Of a stretch of 9,003 bases of DNA, positions 1 to 5,554 are shown piece after piece (within the stretch, counting starts at the first letter, position 1; each line of letters begins with the position of its first letter). The stretch lies in contig JAEYXI010000492.1 of the NCBI GenBank assembly GCA_023428515.1, positions 1 to 9,003 of the forward strand. Direction: 5' to 3'. The position numbers and the translations under genes were made by a program. The notes beneath the pieces are model-generated. The model ran no database searches. It worked only from the letters and a program-made list of their open reading frames with translations, and was not told the DNA's origin. The DNA is from Pseudomonadota bacterium. Lineage in GTDB: Bacteria > Pseudomonadota > Alphaproteobacteria > Rhizobiales > Rhizobiaceae.

Positions 1-1
1 C

Positions 2-313
2 CCCGACCTCGTCCCGCATCTCACCGAAGTGCAGACGCTCTCCTTCCCCAGCGGCCATGCCATGATGGCGGCGGTCACCTACCTGACGCTCGGCTCCATG
101 CTCGCCGGTATCGTGCCCGGCAAGGCGACGAAGATCTACGTGCTTGGCGTCGCCGTGCTGATCACGCTGATGGTCGGCGTCTCGCGCGTCTATCTCGGCG
201 TGCACTGGCCTTCCGACGTGCTGGCCGGCTGGTGCGCCGGCTTTGCCTGGGCGATGCTGTGCTGGCTGGCCGCGCGGCCTTTCCTGCGGCGGGTCGGGCC
301 GGAGAGCGCTTGA
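2..313 (+). CDS. PAP2-family membrane phosphatase, C-terminal part (5' end outside window)
   Basis: This is the last 103 codons of a gene that begins before the window; the frame is open from base 2 to the TGA at 311-313. Two of the three PAP2 (type 2 phosphatidic acid phosphatase) signature blocks are visible: the PSGH motif in SFPSGHAM, and the third block SRVYLGVHWPSD, with the conserved Arg, His and Asp. These residues are known to form the phospho-histidine catalytic site on the membrane face. Hydrophobic stretches between and after the motifs are the last transmembrane helices. Family members dephosphorylate lipid phosphates such as phosphatidic acid or undecaprenyl pyrophosphate; the substrate cannot be told from this fragment. 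An internal ATG at 29 lies in the catalytic domain just before PSGH and is not a plausible start. The next gene has its own promoter, so the two are probably not one operon. Confidence 0.93.
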   Translation, partial: PDLVPHLTEVQTLSFPSGHAMMAAVTYLTLGSMLAGIVPGKATKIYVLGVAVLITLMVGVSRVYLGVHWPSDVLAGWCAGFAWAMLCWLAARPFLRRVGPESA

Positions 314-342
314 GCGGCTGGCATATCTGTAAGGATTGATGC

Positions 343-371
343 TTGAAACATCATTATAACGATACTATACA
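343..371 (+). promoter_or_regulatory. Sigma-70-like promoter of the XRE gene
   Basis: TTGAAA (343-348) and TATACA (366-371) are separated by exactly 17 bases, close to the TTGACA/TATAAT consensus. They lie in a locally AT-rich gap between the phosphatase stop and the XRE start. The -35 hexamer sits in the loop of a small inverted repeat, TGATG (337-341) and CATCA (349-353), which could be a binding site, possibly for the XRE protein itself. The motifs and spacing are seen in the sequence; promoter activity and autoregulation are inferred. Confidence 0.6.
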
Positions 372-391
372 TGCATATTGCAGACTCAGGC

Positions 392-396
392 AGGAG
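392..396 (+). promoter_or_regulatory. Shine-Dalgarno AGGAG that sets a GTG start for the XRE gene
   Basis: AGGAG lies 8 bases before a GTG at 405. A TTG at 378 would extend the protein by nine residues, but it has no ribosome binding site and sits only a few bases after the predicted -10 box. This supports 405 as the true start. Confidence 0.65.
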
Positions 397-404
397 CACG
401 TCTC

Positions 405-677
405 GTGATCACCGCCCAGCAGATGCGCGCCGCGCGAGCGCTCGCCGGCATCGACCAGAAGACCCTCGCCGAGCGGGCCGGTGTGTCGTTGCCGACGATC
501 CAGAGGATGGAGGCGAGTGACGGCGTCGTGCGGGGCGTGGTCGACACGCTGATGAAGGTGATCCGCGCCCTGGACGAATCCGGCGTCGAGCTGATCGGCG
601 TCAACCAGGCGAGCAGCGGCGGCGGCAGGGGCGTTCGCCTCAGGGCGCCGGCATCAGACGAAGGCCCTACCGGCTGA
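405..677 (+). CDS. Small XRE-family helix-turn-helix regulator
   Basis: This 90-residue protein is one Cro/C1-type DNA-binding domain plus a short tail. The helix-turn-helix covers about residues 18-37 (QKTLAERAGVSLPTIQRMEA), followed by helices typical of the fold to about residue 60. After that comes VELIGV and, past a Gly/Ser-rich insert, GVRLR. Many small alphaproteobacterial XRE regulators end in a similar GVEFI...GPGVRLR block, so the tail looks like a degenerate form of it. The GTG start at 405 is chosen because AGGAG lies 8 bases upstream. No toxin gene is adjacent, so a toxin-antitoxin role is not supported. It runs in the same direction as the SulP gene 108 bases downstream and may regulate it or itself; this is inference from position only. 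It has no ligand-binding domain. Confidence 0.85.
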   Translation: MITAQQMRAARALAGIDQKTLAERAGVSLPTIQRMEASDGVVRGVVDTLMKVIRALDESGVELIGVNQASSGGGRGVRLRAPASDEGPTG

Positions 678-688
678 GGCTGCAACTG

Positions 689-712
689 CGGAGCCGCGTG
701 AGGCGCGCTCCG
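689..712 (+). other. GC-rich hairpin between the XRE and SulP genes
   Basis: CGGAG (689-693) pairs with CTCCG (708-712) and CGCG (695-698) with CGCG (704-707), leaving a single bulged C at 694 and a 5-base loop. This is a 9-bp GC-rich stem 11 bases after the XRE stop. No T-tract follows, so it is not a standard intrinsic terminator. It could slow polymerase or protect an mRNA end. I see no strong promoter in the rest of the gap (713-785), so the SulP gene may depend on read-through from the XRE promoter. Confidence 0.4.
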
Positions 713-785
713 ATAGTGAAGCCAGCCGCGCCGCGACCGCCGACAGATTGCCGACGATCCCGCCGCATGAAAGCGGAAGGCCGTC

Positions 786-2525
786 ATGAGGACAGCTGCC
801 GGGCCGGAAAAATTGCATTCCCGGCCGACTTTTTCGGAACTCTTCACGCCGAAGCTCGTCACCGTGCTGCGCGAGGGCTACGGGCTGAAACAGTTCCGCG
901 CCGACGCCATAGCGGGGCTGACGGTTGCTATCGTCGCGCTGCCCTTGTCGATGGCGATCGCGATCGCCAGCGGCGTCTCGCCGGCCCGGGGCCTCAATAC
1001 GGCAATAGTCGGCGGCTTCCTCGTCTCGGCGCTCGGCGGCAGCCGCTTCCAGATCGGCGGACCGGCCGGGGCCTTCATCGTGCTGGTCGCGTCGACCGTG
1101 GCCCGGCACGGCGTCGACGGGCTGATCCTCGCCACCATGATGTCGGGCGCGTTCATGCTCGCGATCGGCTATCTTAGGCTCGGCACCTACATCAAATTCA
1201 TCCCCTATCCGGTGACGGTGGGCTTTACCGCCGGCATCGCGGTTATCATCTTCGCCAGCCAGCTCAGCGAATTGTTCGGCCTGTCGCTGGACGGGAAGGA
1301 GCCGGGCGAGCTTATCCCGAAGCTGAGGGCGCTCACGGCTGCCTGGGGCACGTTCAATCCTTCGGCGATCGTCGTCGCATTTCTCACCATTGCCGTCATC
1401 GCGGGATTGAAGCGCTGGCGGCCGTCCTGGCCGGGCATGCTGATCGGCGTCGGCGTCGCCTCGGTCGTGGTGGCGGCGTTTGCACTGCCCGTCGAGACGA
1501 TCGGCACGCGCTTCGGCGGCATACCGCGTTCGCTGCCGCTGCCGGCGCTGCCCGCTTTCGACCTCGCCACCATACAGGCGGTGCTCCCCGACGCCATCGC
1601 CTTCACATTGCTCGGATCAATCGAATCGCTGCTGTCGGCGGTGGTGGCGGACGGCATGACCGGGCGCAGGCATCGCTCCAACTGCGAGCTGGTCGCACAG
1701 GGTTTCGCCAACATCGGCTCGGCGCTGTTCGGCGGCATCTGCGTGACCGGCACGATCGCACGCACGGCGACCAATGTGCGCTCCGGCGCGCACGGGCCGA
1801 TCTCCGGCATATTGCATTCGGGCTTCCTGCTGGTCTTCATCCTCGTGGCGGCGCCGCTGGCAAGCTACATACCGCTCGCGGCACTCGCCGGCGTGCTCGC
1901 GGTCGTCGCCTGGAACATGGTGGAAAAAACCGCTTTCGCGGCGCTCGTCCGCTCCTCCTGGGGCGATGCGCTGGTCCTGCTCGTCACTTTCGCGCTGGTC
2001 GTCTTCCGCGATCTCACCGAGGGCATCGTCGTCGGTTTCGCGCTCGGCTCGATCCTGTTCATCGACCGCATGTCCAAGGCGATCGCGGTGGAGACCCATG
2101 GCGGCGTCGTCCAGGCCGACGTCGCCGACAGCACGAACGGAAACCGGCCGGCTTACGACCCCTCGGATTCGTCCGATCCCGACACGGTGATCTACCGCAT
2201 CAGCGGCGCATTCTTCTTCGGCTCGGCCTCGACGGTGGCGACCGTGCTCGACCGTATCGCCGACCGGCGCAGGAATTTCGTGCTCGACTGCTCGGCCGTT
2301 CCCTTCCTCGATTCGACGGCGGCCAACGTCATCGAGGGTGCTGCGCGCAAGGCCGAACGGGCCGGCGTGCGCTTCTTCATCGCCGGCGCCTCGTCGCAGG
2401 CGCGGCGCATGCTTTTCACACATGGCGTGCGGCCGCCGCATGTTCGCTACAAGACGACGGTCGCCAGGGCGCTGAAGCAGATCCACGACGAGCGGCCCCC
2501 GGCGGAAGCTTCGCCAGCGGAATAG
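786..2525 (+). CDS. SulP-family inorganic anion transporter with STAS domain
   Basis: The 579-residue product has the full SulP (SLC26-like) layout: a membrane domain over about residues 35-430 and a cytoplasmic STAS domain over about 467-568. The membrane part carries typical SulP segments: DAIAGLTVAIVALPLSMA near residues 40-57, GGPAGAF at 91-97 in the anion-binding region, the IPYPVTVGFTAG stretch at 139-150, and GSIESLLSA at 277-285, whose Glu280 lies where related transporters have a conserved acidic residue. The STAS core has LDCSAVPFLDSTAA (500-513). SulP proteins move sulfate, bicarbonate or other anions, often with Na+ or H+; the substrate here is not determinable, and no cysteine-biosynthesis or carbonic anhydrase gene is nearby. 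The ATG at 786 is preceded by GGAAGG with a 5-base gap. The length is normal for the family and no frame damage is seen. It converges with the hydrolase gene downstream, 24 bases away. Confidence 0.95.
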   Translation: MRTAAGPEKLHSRPTFSELFTPKLVTVLREGYGLKQFRADAIAGLTVAIVALPLSMAIAIASGVSPARGLNTAIVGGFLVSALGGSRFQIGGPAGAFIVLVASTVARHGVDGLILATMMSGAFMLAIGYLRLGTYIKFIPYPVTVGFTAGIAVIIFASQLSELFGLSLDGKEPGELIPKLRALTAAWGTFNPSAIVVAFLTIAVIAGLKRWRPSWPGMLIGVGVASVVVAAFALPVETIGTRFGGIPRSLPLPALPAFDLATIQAVLPDAIAFTLLGSIESLLSAVVADGMTGRRHRSNCELVAQGFANIGSALFGGICVTGTIARTATNVRSGAHGPISGILHSGFLLVFILVAAPLASYIPLAALAGVLAVVAWNMVEKTAFAALVRSSWGDALVLLVTFALVVFRDLTEGIVVGFALGSILFIDRMSKAIAVETHGGVVQADVADSTNGNRPAYDPSDSSDPDTVIYRISGAFFFGSASTVATVLDRIADRRRNFVLDCSAVPFLDSTAANVIEGAARKAERAGVRFFIAGASSQARRMLFTHGVRPPHVRYKTTVARALKQIHDERPPAEASPAE

Positions 2526-2538
2526 ATTTCGCGGGCCG

Positions 2539-2565
2539 GCAGGCGGTTGCTACTTCGCCGCCTGC
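2539..2565 (+). terminator. Possible terminator hairpin between convergent genes
   Basis: GCAGGCGG (2539-2546) and CCGCCTGC (2558-2565) form a perfect 8-bp stem with an 11-base loop, starting 13 bases after the SulP stop. On the + strand a pyrimidine-rich stretch with scattered T follows, but no clean T run; on the - strand no T run follows. The 3' arm lies inside the last codons of the opposing hydrolase gene. It may end SulP transcripts, perhaps with help from Rho. The stem is seen in the sequence; its function is inferred. Confidence 0.4.
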
Positions 2566-3344
2566 GTCTGCTCTTCCTGCGCCCAGGTGACGCTCTTGTA
2601 GTCGAAGCCGTATTCGAGCGTCGGCTTCACGATGCGGAAATAGGGCGAAAGGTCGAAATCGCGCGGCGTGTAGAGCGAGTGGTGTCGGATGTGCAGGATT
2701 TCGCTGCGTGAATAGGAGGATTGTGCCGAAGCCCGGCCTGGCGCGAGGGTGACTTCCGGCAGGATCGGGTAGCGGATTTCCTCATAGGCCTGCGCGATCA
2801 GCGACGAGCAGATGGCCCGCGTCGGATCGCCGGAGCCGAAGGCGATGGCTCGGCGGCGCCAGCGCACCGGCATCGGCACCGGGAAGAAATAGCGCAGCAT
2901 GTCAAAAATGTTCTTCAGGTCGTATTTCAGGCCGAGCCGGTTCAGCATGAAATCGACGACACGCTGGCGGTCGTCCGGCGACAGGCCGTTCGCCCGGCAA
3001 ATGCGCGTGTTGTAGGTCCGGTATTTCGAGAGCGGCACCGCCACGCAGCCCTCGCCGAGATTGACCTCGATGAGGCGGGGCCGCTCGGAGCCGTCTTCCG
3101 GTTCGGGCAGCGCGTCTCCGACATAAAGCGCCGAATGCGACCATGTCGACTGCGTCAGATATTTGACGGTCGCCGAGATGCGCAGATTGCCTTCGATGAG
3201 AAGGATGTCGCCTGGCTGGAGAATGCGCCTCAGCGTTTCTGGATCGGACGGCGTGTAGGGCTTGTAGCCCGACGATTCCTCCTGCAGCCGTCCTGCGAGG
3301 AAGCGGCCCAGCCTGTCGAGGAACGTGTCGCTCGTTTCGGTCAT
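2550..3344 (-). CDS. YiiX/YebB-like permuted NlpC/P60 (papain-fold) hydrolase
   Basis: The 264-residue product resembles the YiiX/YebB group of circularly permuted NlpC/P60 enzymes. The N-terminal half holds PGDILLIEG (44-52), then STWSHSALYVGD (66-77), giving the likely catalytic His70. Glu93 in LIEVN is the likely third member of the site. The nucleophile appears late, as Cys179 in AICSSLIAQAYEEI (177-190), which is the permuted order (His before Cys) of this group. Known relatives are thiol hydrolases or acyltransferases acting on peptides or lipids; their physiological substrates are mostly unknown. There is no signal peptide and no clear membrane helix, so it is probably cytoplasmic. The ATG at 3344 is the only sensible start, because an in-frame TAG lies two codons upstream; no good Shine-Dalgarno is visible. 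It sits 47 bases downstream of the CHAD gene on the same strand and is probably co-transcribed with it. Confidence 0.82.
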   Translation of the reverse strand: MTETSDTFLDRLGRFLAGRLQEESSGYKPYTPSDPETLRRILQPGDILLIEGNLRISATVKYLTQSTWSHSALYVGDALPEPEDGSERPRLIEVNLGEGCVAVPLSKYRTYNTRICRANGLSPDDRQRVVDFMLNRLGLKYDLKNIFDMLRYFFPVPMPVRWRRRAIAFGSGDPTRAICSSLIAQAYEEIRYPILPEVTLAPGRASAQSSYSRSEILHIRHHSLYTPRDFDLSPYFRIVKPTLEYGFDYKSVTWAQEEQTQAAK

Positions 3345-3391
3345 CCGCTAGCCGTAACACGCCCCGGTTGCGGATTTCCACATGGCTGGCG

Positions 3392-4312
3392 CTACGCGGC
3401 CGGCTGCAGCTCGGCGAGATCGTGCCGGATCTTGCGGGCGACCTTCTTCGCCGATCGTTTCGGGCTGTCGCGGAAAAGCTCCGCCGCCTCGGCGAGGCAG
3501 GTCTTCCTGAGCTGGCGTTCCGACCGTTTGCAGAGGCGGGCAAGCAGCCGCGTTTCGGCCGGAACGCCGAGCGGGTGTTCCTTGTCCTTGAGAAGCCCGC
3601 GCATCACGAATATGTCGTGCAACTCGCCCAGCCTTTCGGTCAGCGCGTCGATGGCCTTTCGCCTGGCCTTGACCGGCGACGGCCAGAGCTTCTTCAGCAG
3701 GGTGAGATGCTTGGAATGCGCCTTGAGCGCCTTGCGCAGCTCATGGAAATCTTCGGCGTCGCCGCGCGCCTTGGCGCTCGCGAGCGTCTTGTGCGCCTGG
3801 TGCATCGTCTTGCCCATGCCTTCCGCAAGGATGTCCGCGGAAGCCTGGGGTTCATCGGACAGCTTGAGCTTGCGGATTTGCCGCAGGCCGGTCTTGCAGG
3901 AGGCGGCGGCGGCATTGACAGCTGCGCCGGCGCCCTCGCCTATTATGCCGTTCCGGCGCGCGACCAGCCGGTTGCGAACCGGGTCAAGCTCGCCGGCGGC
4001 GGTCTCGTCCGGAAAAGCCTTGGCCAGCCGGTCCACCGTCTCGATCAGGGCGGCGGCTTCGCGCGGGCCGGCAAGCCCCGCCGCCACATCGCGGTAGCGC
4101 ACATTCTCGGCCCGGAAGAAGGCTTCGTCGCCGGACCGGACAAGCCGGAACAATGCGCGCAGGCTCTTCAGCCGCTTGCGACATTCGTGCAGAGCCTCGT
4201 CGGGATTTTTGCGCGCCGTCGCAAGCTGCTGGAGCGCAGCGTCGATTTCGGCCGCGGCGATGCGCTTGACTTCCGTCGTCAGCGGCCGGTGCGGATCGAT
4301 CAGATAGCTCAT
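3392..4312 (-). CDS. CHAD domain protein
   Basis: The 306-residue product is a CHAD domain (conserved histidine alpha-helical domain): helical, rich in Lys/Arg, with the family's spaced histidines. The first repeat has HECRKRLKSLRALFRL (42-57), the second FHELRKALKAHSKHLTLL (189-206), and LGELHDIFVMRGLL (228-241) gives a further conserved His. CHAD domains are known to bind inorganic polyphosphate through basic surfaces, and some localise to polyphosphate granules. The start at 4312 is preferred over an upstream in-frame ATG at 4393, which would add 27 unrelated residues inside the CYTH gene. The 4312 start forms an ATGA overlap with the CYTH stop and has CGGAG 8 bases upstream. CHAD is commonly fused behind CYTH in one polypeptide; here it is separate but overlapping, so the two products probably act together. 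No transmembrane segment is seen. Confidence 0.92.
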   Translation of the reverse strand: MSYLIDPHRPLTTEVKRIAAAEIDAALQQLATARKNPDEALHECRKRLKSLRALFRLVRSGDEAFFRAENVRYRDVAAGLAGPREAAALIETVDRLAKAFPDETAAGELDPVRNRLVARRNGIIGEGAGAAVNAAAASCKTGLRQIRKLKLSDEPQASADILAEGMGKTMHQAHKTLASAKARGDAEDFHELRKALKAHSKHLTLLKKLWPSPVKARRKAIDALTERLGELHDIFVMRGLLKDKEHPLGVPAETRLLARLCKRSERQLRKTCLAEAAELFRDSPKRSAKKVARKIRHDLAELQPAA

Positions 4313-4782
4313 GCCGCGAACTCCGGAAGATCCCCGAGGGCCAGCGATGCGTTGTAATACCGTCCGTCCTGAGTGACCTCGGGGCCGAGCCATGCCGGCA
4401 GTTTCTCCGCCGGCACGATATCAGGCGTCTCGAGTTCGGCGATCACCAGGCCGGCGAGCCTGCCGTCAAATACGTCGACCTCGTAGAGATAGCCTTCATG
4501 GCGGACATGATAGCGGGTCTTCTCGATGACGCGGCCGAGCGCGAAGGACTGCATCTCCTTCGCCTCGGCGAGCGGGATGGGATATTCGAACTCTTCGCGT
4601 CCCCGCCCTTCGGCCGGAAACTTGAGCGTAAGCATCGCCGAGTCGCCGTCGCTGATCCTGATGCGGACTGTGCGCTCGACGGCTGCAACCAGATAGAACT
4701 GGCGGATATGAATCTCCGCCTCCACCAGATCCCGCCAGGTGGAATTGGAAACCAGAAACTTCCGTTCGATCTCCCGGGCCAT
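4309..4782 (-). CDS. CYTH domain protein, probable inorganic triphosphatase or related phosphotransferase
   Basis: The 157-residue product is a complete stand-alone CYTH (triphosphate tunnel metalloenzyme) domain. It opens with the defining EXEXK motif: Glu4, Glu6 and Lys8 in MAREIERKFLV. Other tunnel residues follow in the usual order: RTVRIRI (37-43), LTLKFP (51-56), REEFEYPI (62-69), EKTRYHV (87-93), and YEVDVFDG...VIAELE (100-118), ending with the usual EVT..GRYYNASLA segment. Family members hydrolyse triphosphate, or act on thiamine triphosphate or as adenylate cyclases; bacterial proteins of this size are most often tripolyphosphatases. The ATG at 4782 is chosen because the family begins directly at the EXEXK strand; an ATG at 4827 would add 15 unrelated residues. 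No strong ribosome binding site is seen for either. It is transcribed divergently from the TetR-type repressor and overlaps the CHAD start by 4 bases. Confidence 0.92.
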   Translation of the reverse strand: MAREIERKFLVSNSTWRDLVEAEIHIRQFYLVAAVERTVRIRISDGDSAMLTLKFPAEGRGREEFEYPIPLAEAKEMQSFALGRVIEKTRYHVRHEGYLYEVDVFDGRLAGLVIAELETPDIVPAEKLPAWLGPEVTQDGRYYNASLALGDLPEFAA

Positions 4783-4826
4783 GGATGCCCATAAAGCGCG
4801 ACCGTTTTGCAAAGGCAAGAAGCACA

Positions 4827-4854
4827 TTGACTTTAATCATACGATTGATTAAAT
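4827..4854 (+). promoter_or_regulatory. Possible promoter of the repressor-exporter operon
   Basis: TTGACT (4827-4832) matches the -35 consensus at five of six bases; TTAAAT (4849-4854) matches -10 at four of six, with a 16-base spacer. The spacer is almost entirely the left arm, centre and right arm of the inverted repeat at 4832-4853, as expected for a repressor-controlled promoter. A transcript from here would begin near 4861-4862, at the repressor's ATG, so the mRNA could be leaderless; this fits the lack of a Shine-Dalgarno. The motifs are seen; activity is inferred. Confidence 0.45.
4832..4853. promoter_or_regulatory. Inverted repeat, likely TetR/CecR-type operator
   Basis: TTTAATCA (4832-4839) and TGATTAAA (4846-4853) are perfect inverted arms around a 6-base centre, TACGAT. 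A second, overlapping imperfect palindrome, AATCATACGATT (4835-4846), is symmetric at 10 of 12 positions around a different centre. The site lies in an AT-rich island between the divergent CYTH and repressor genes, exactly where TetR-family repressors usually bind to control themselves. Binding on this short gap could also affect the CYTH-CHAD transcript. The symmetry is observed; the assignment to the adjacent repressor is inference. Confidence 0.65.
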
Positions 4855-4856
4855 AG

Positions 4857-4868
4857 TGATCATGATCA
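4857..4868. repeat. Perfect 12-bp palindrome over the repressor start codon
   Basis: TGATCATGATCA is identical to its reverse complement and is also a direct repeat of TGATCA. It starts 3 bases after the inverted repeat at 4832-4853 and contains the ATG at 4862. It could be a second operator half, a site for another regulator, or chance in an AT-rich stretch. Confidence 0.45.
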
Positions 4869-5554
4869 AAACACCCATGAAATCCGTCGCACCGCGTCAG
4901 GGACAGCTCTCGCCTGCAGATCAGACTCGCATCGCCCTGATCCGCGCCGCCCTGAAACTGTTCGGCAGCCAGGGCTTCGAGGGCACGTCGACGCGTGAGA
5001 TCGCGGCGCTGGCGAAAGCCAATATCGGATCGATCGCCTACCATTTCGGCGGCAAGGAAGGCCTGCGGGCCGCCTGCGCTCAATACATCGTCGAGACGAT
5101 TGGAGGCGTCGCCGGCGCAGCCCTGGCCGAGACTTCAGGCGAAGTCCACGGACCCGAAGCGGCAAAGGCGCGGCTCATCACGGTGCTCGAAGCGATGGTC
5201 GGCTTCATCGTGGCGCGCCCCGAGGCCGGCGAATTCGTGCAGTTCGTGCTGCGCGAACTGTCCCAGCCGAGCGAGGCGCTCGACATCATCTACAACGGCG
5301 TGTTCGAGCCGGTTCATCAGAGGCTCTGCCGCATCTGGGCCGAGGCAAGCGGCGAAGATGCCGAAAGCGAGCGGACCAGGATCACCATCTTCACCCTGAT
5401 CGGACAGGTCGTCTATTTCCGCATCGCCCGCGCCGCTGTTATGCGGCGCATGGGTTGGGACCAGGTCGGCCCGGCCGAGGCGGCCGACATAATCTCCGTG
5501 GTCGGCAGCAACATCGAGGCGATCCTCGCCGGGCGGAAGGGTGCAAAGCCATGA
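4862..5554 (+). CDS. TetR-family repressor, CecR-like
   Basis: The 230-residue product has a TetR N-terminal DNA-binding domain at about residues 20-67. It includes LIRAALKLFGSQGFEGTSTREIAALA and the recognition helix region ending in IAYHFGGKEGL. The C-terminal part carries FVLRELSQPSEALDIIY, the kind of F..RE...P....IY block found in CecR (YbiH) proteins (DUF1956 type). E. coli CecR is similar in length and controls the ybhGFSR exporter genes; the same gene order follows here, which supports the assignment. Possible starts are GTG 4856, ATG 4862 and ATG 4877; none has a Shine-Dalgarno. ATG 4862 is chosen because it coincides with the transcript start predicted from the TTGACT/TTAAAT promoter, but this is uncertain. 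The stop TGA overlaps the adaptor's ATG (ATGA at 5551-5554). It probably represses its own operon through the upstream inverted repeat until an unknown small molecule binds. Confidence 0.88.
   Translation: MIKTPMKSVAPRQGQLSPADQTRIALIRAALKLFGSQGFEGTSTREIAALAKANIGSIAYHFGGKEGLRAACAQYIVETIGGVAGAALAETSGEVHGPEAAKARLITVLEAMVGFIVARPEAGEFVQFVLRELSQPSEALDIIYNGVFEPVHQRLCRIWAEASGEDAESERTRITIFTLIGQVVYFRIARAAVMRRMGWDQVGPAEAADIISVVGSNIEAILAGRKGAKP

Noticed and set aside
378..404. TTG start of the XRE gene at 378
   Set aside because: No Shine-Dalgarno, and only a few bases after the predicted -10 box; GTG 405 with AGGAG is better.
405..677. XRE protein as the antitoxin of a toxin-antitoxin pair
   Set aside because: No small toxin-like gene is adjacent on either strand; the neighbours are a phosphatase and a SulP transporter.
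2721..4097. Long + strand open frame (458 codons) opposite the hydrolase and CHAD genes
   Set aside because: It is antisense to two genes with clear domain motifs; its translation is Arg/Ala/Ser-rich without recognisable motifs, as expected from the complement of GC-rich coding DNA.
3368..4357. Second + strand open frame (329 codons) opposite the CHAD gene
   Set aside because: Same reason: no domain, no ribosome binding site of note, and the - strand CHAD protein accounts for the region.
4836..4841. TATGAT on the - strand as a -10 box for the CYTH gene
   Set aside because: The hexamer is good, but no acceptable -35 box lies 16-18 bases upstream, so I do not list it as a promoter.
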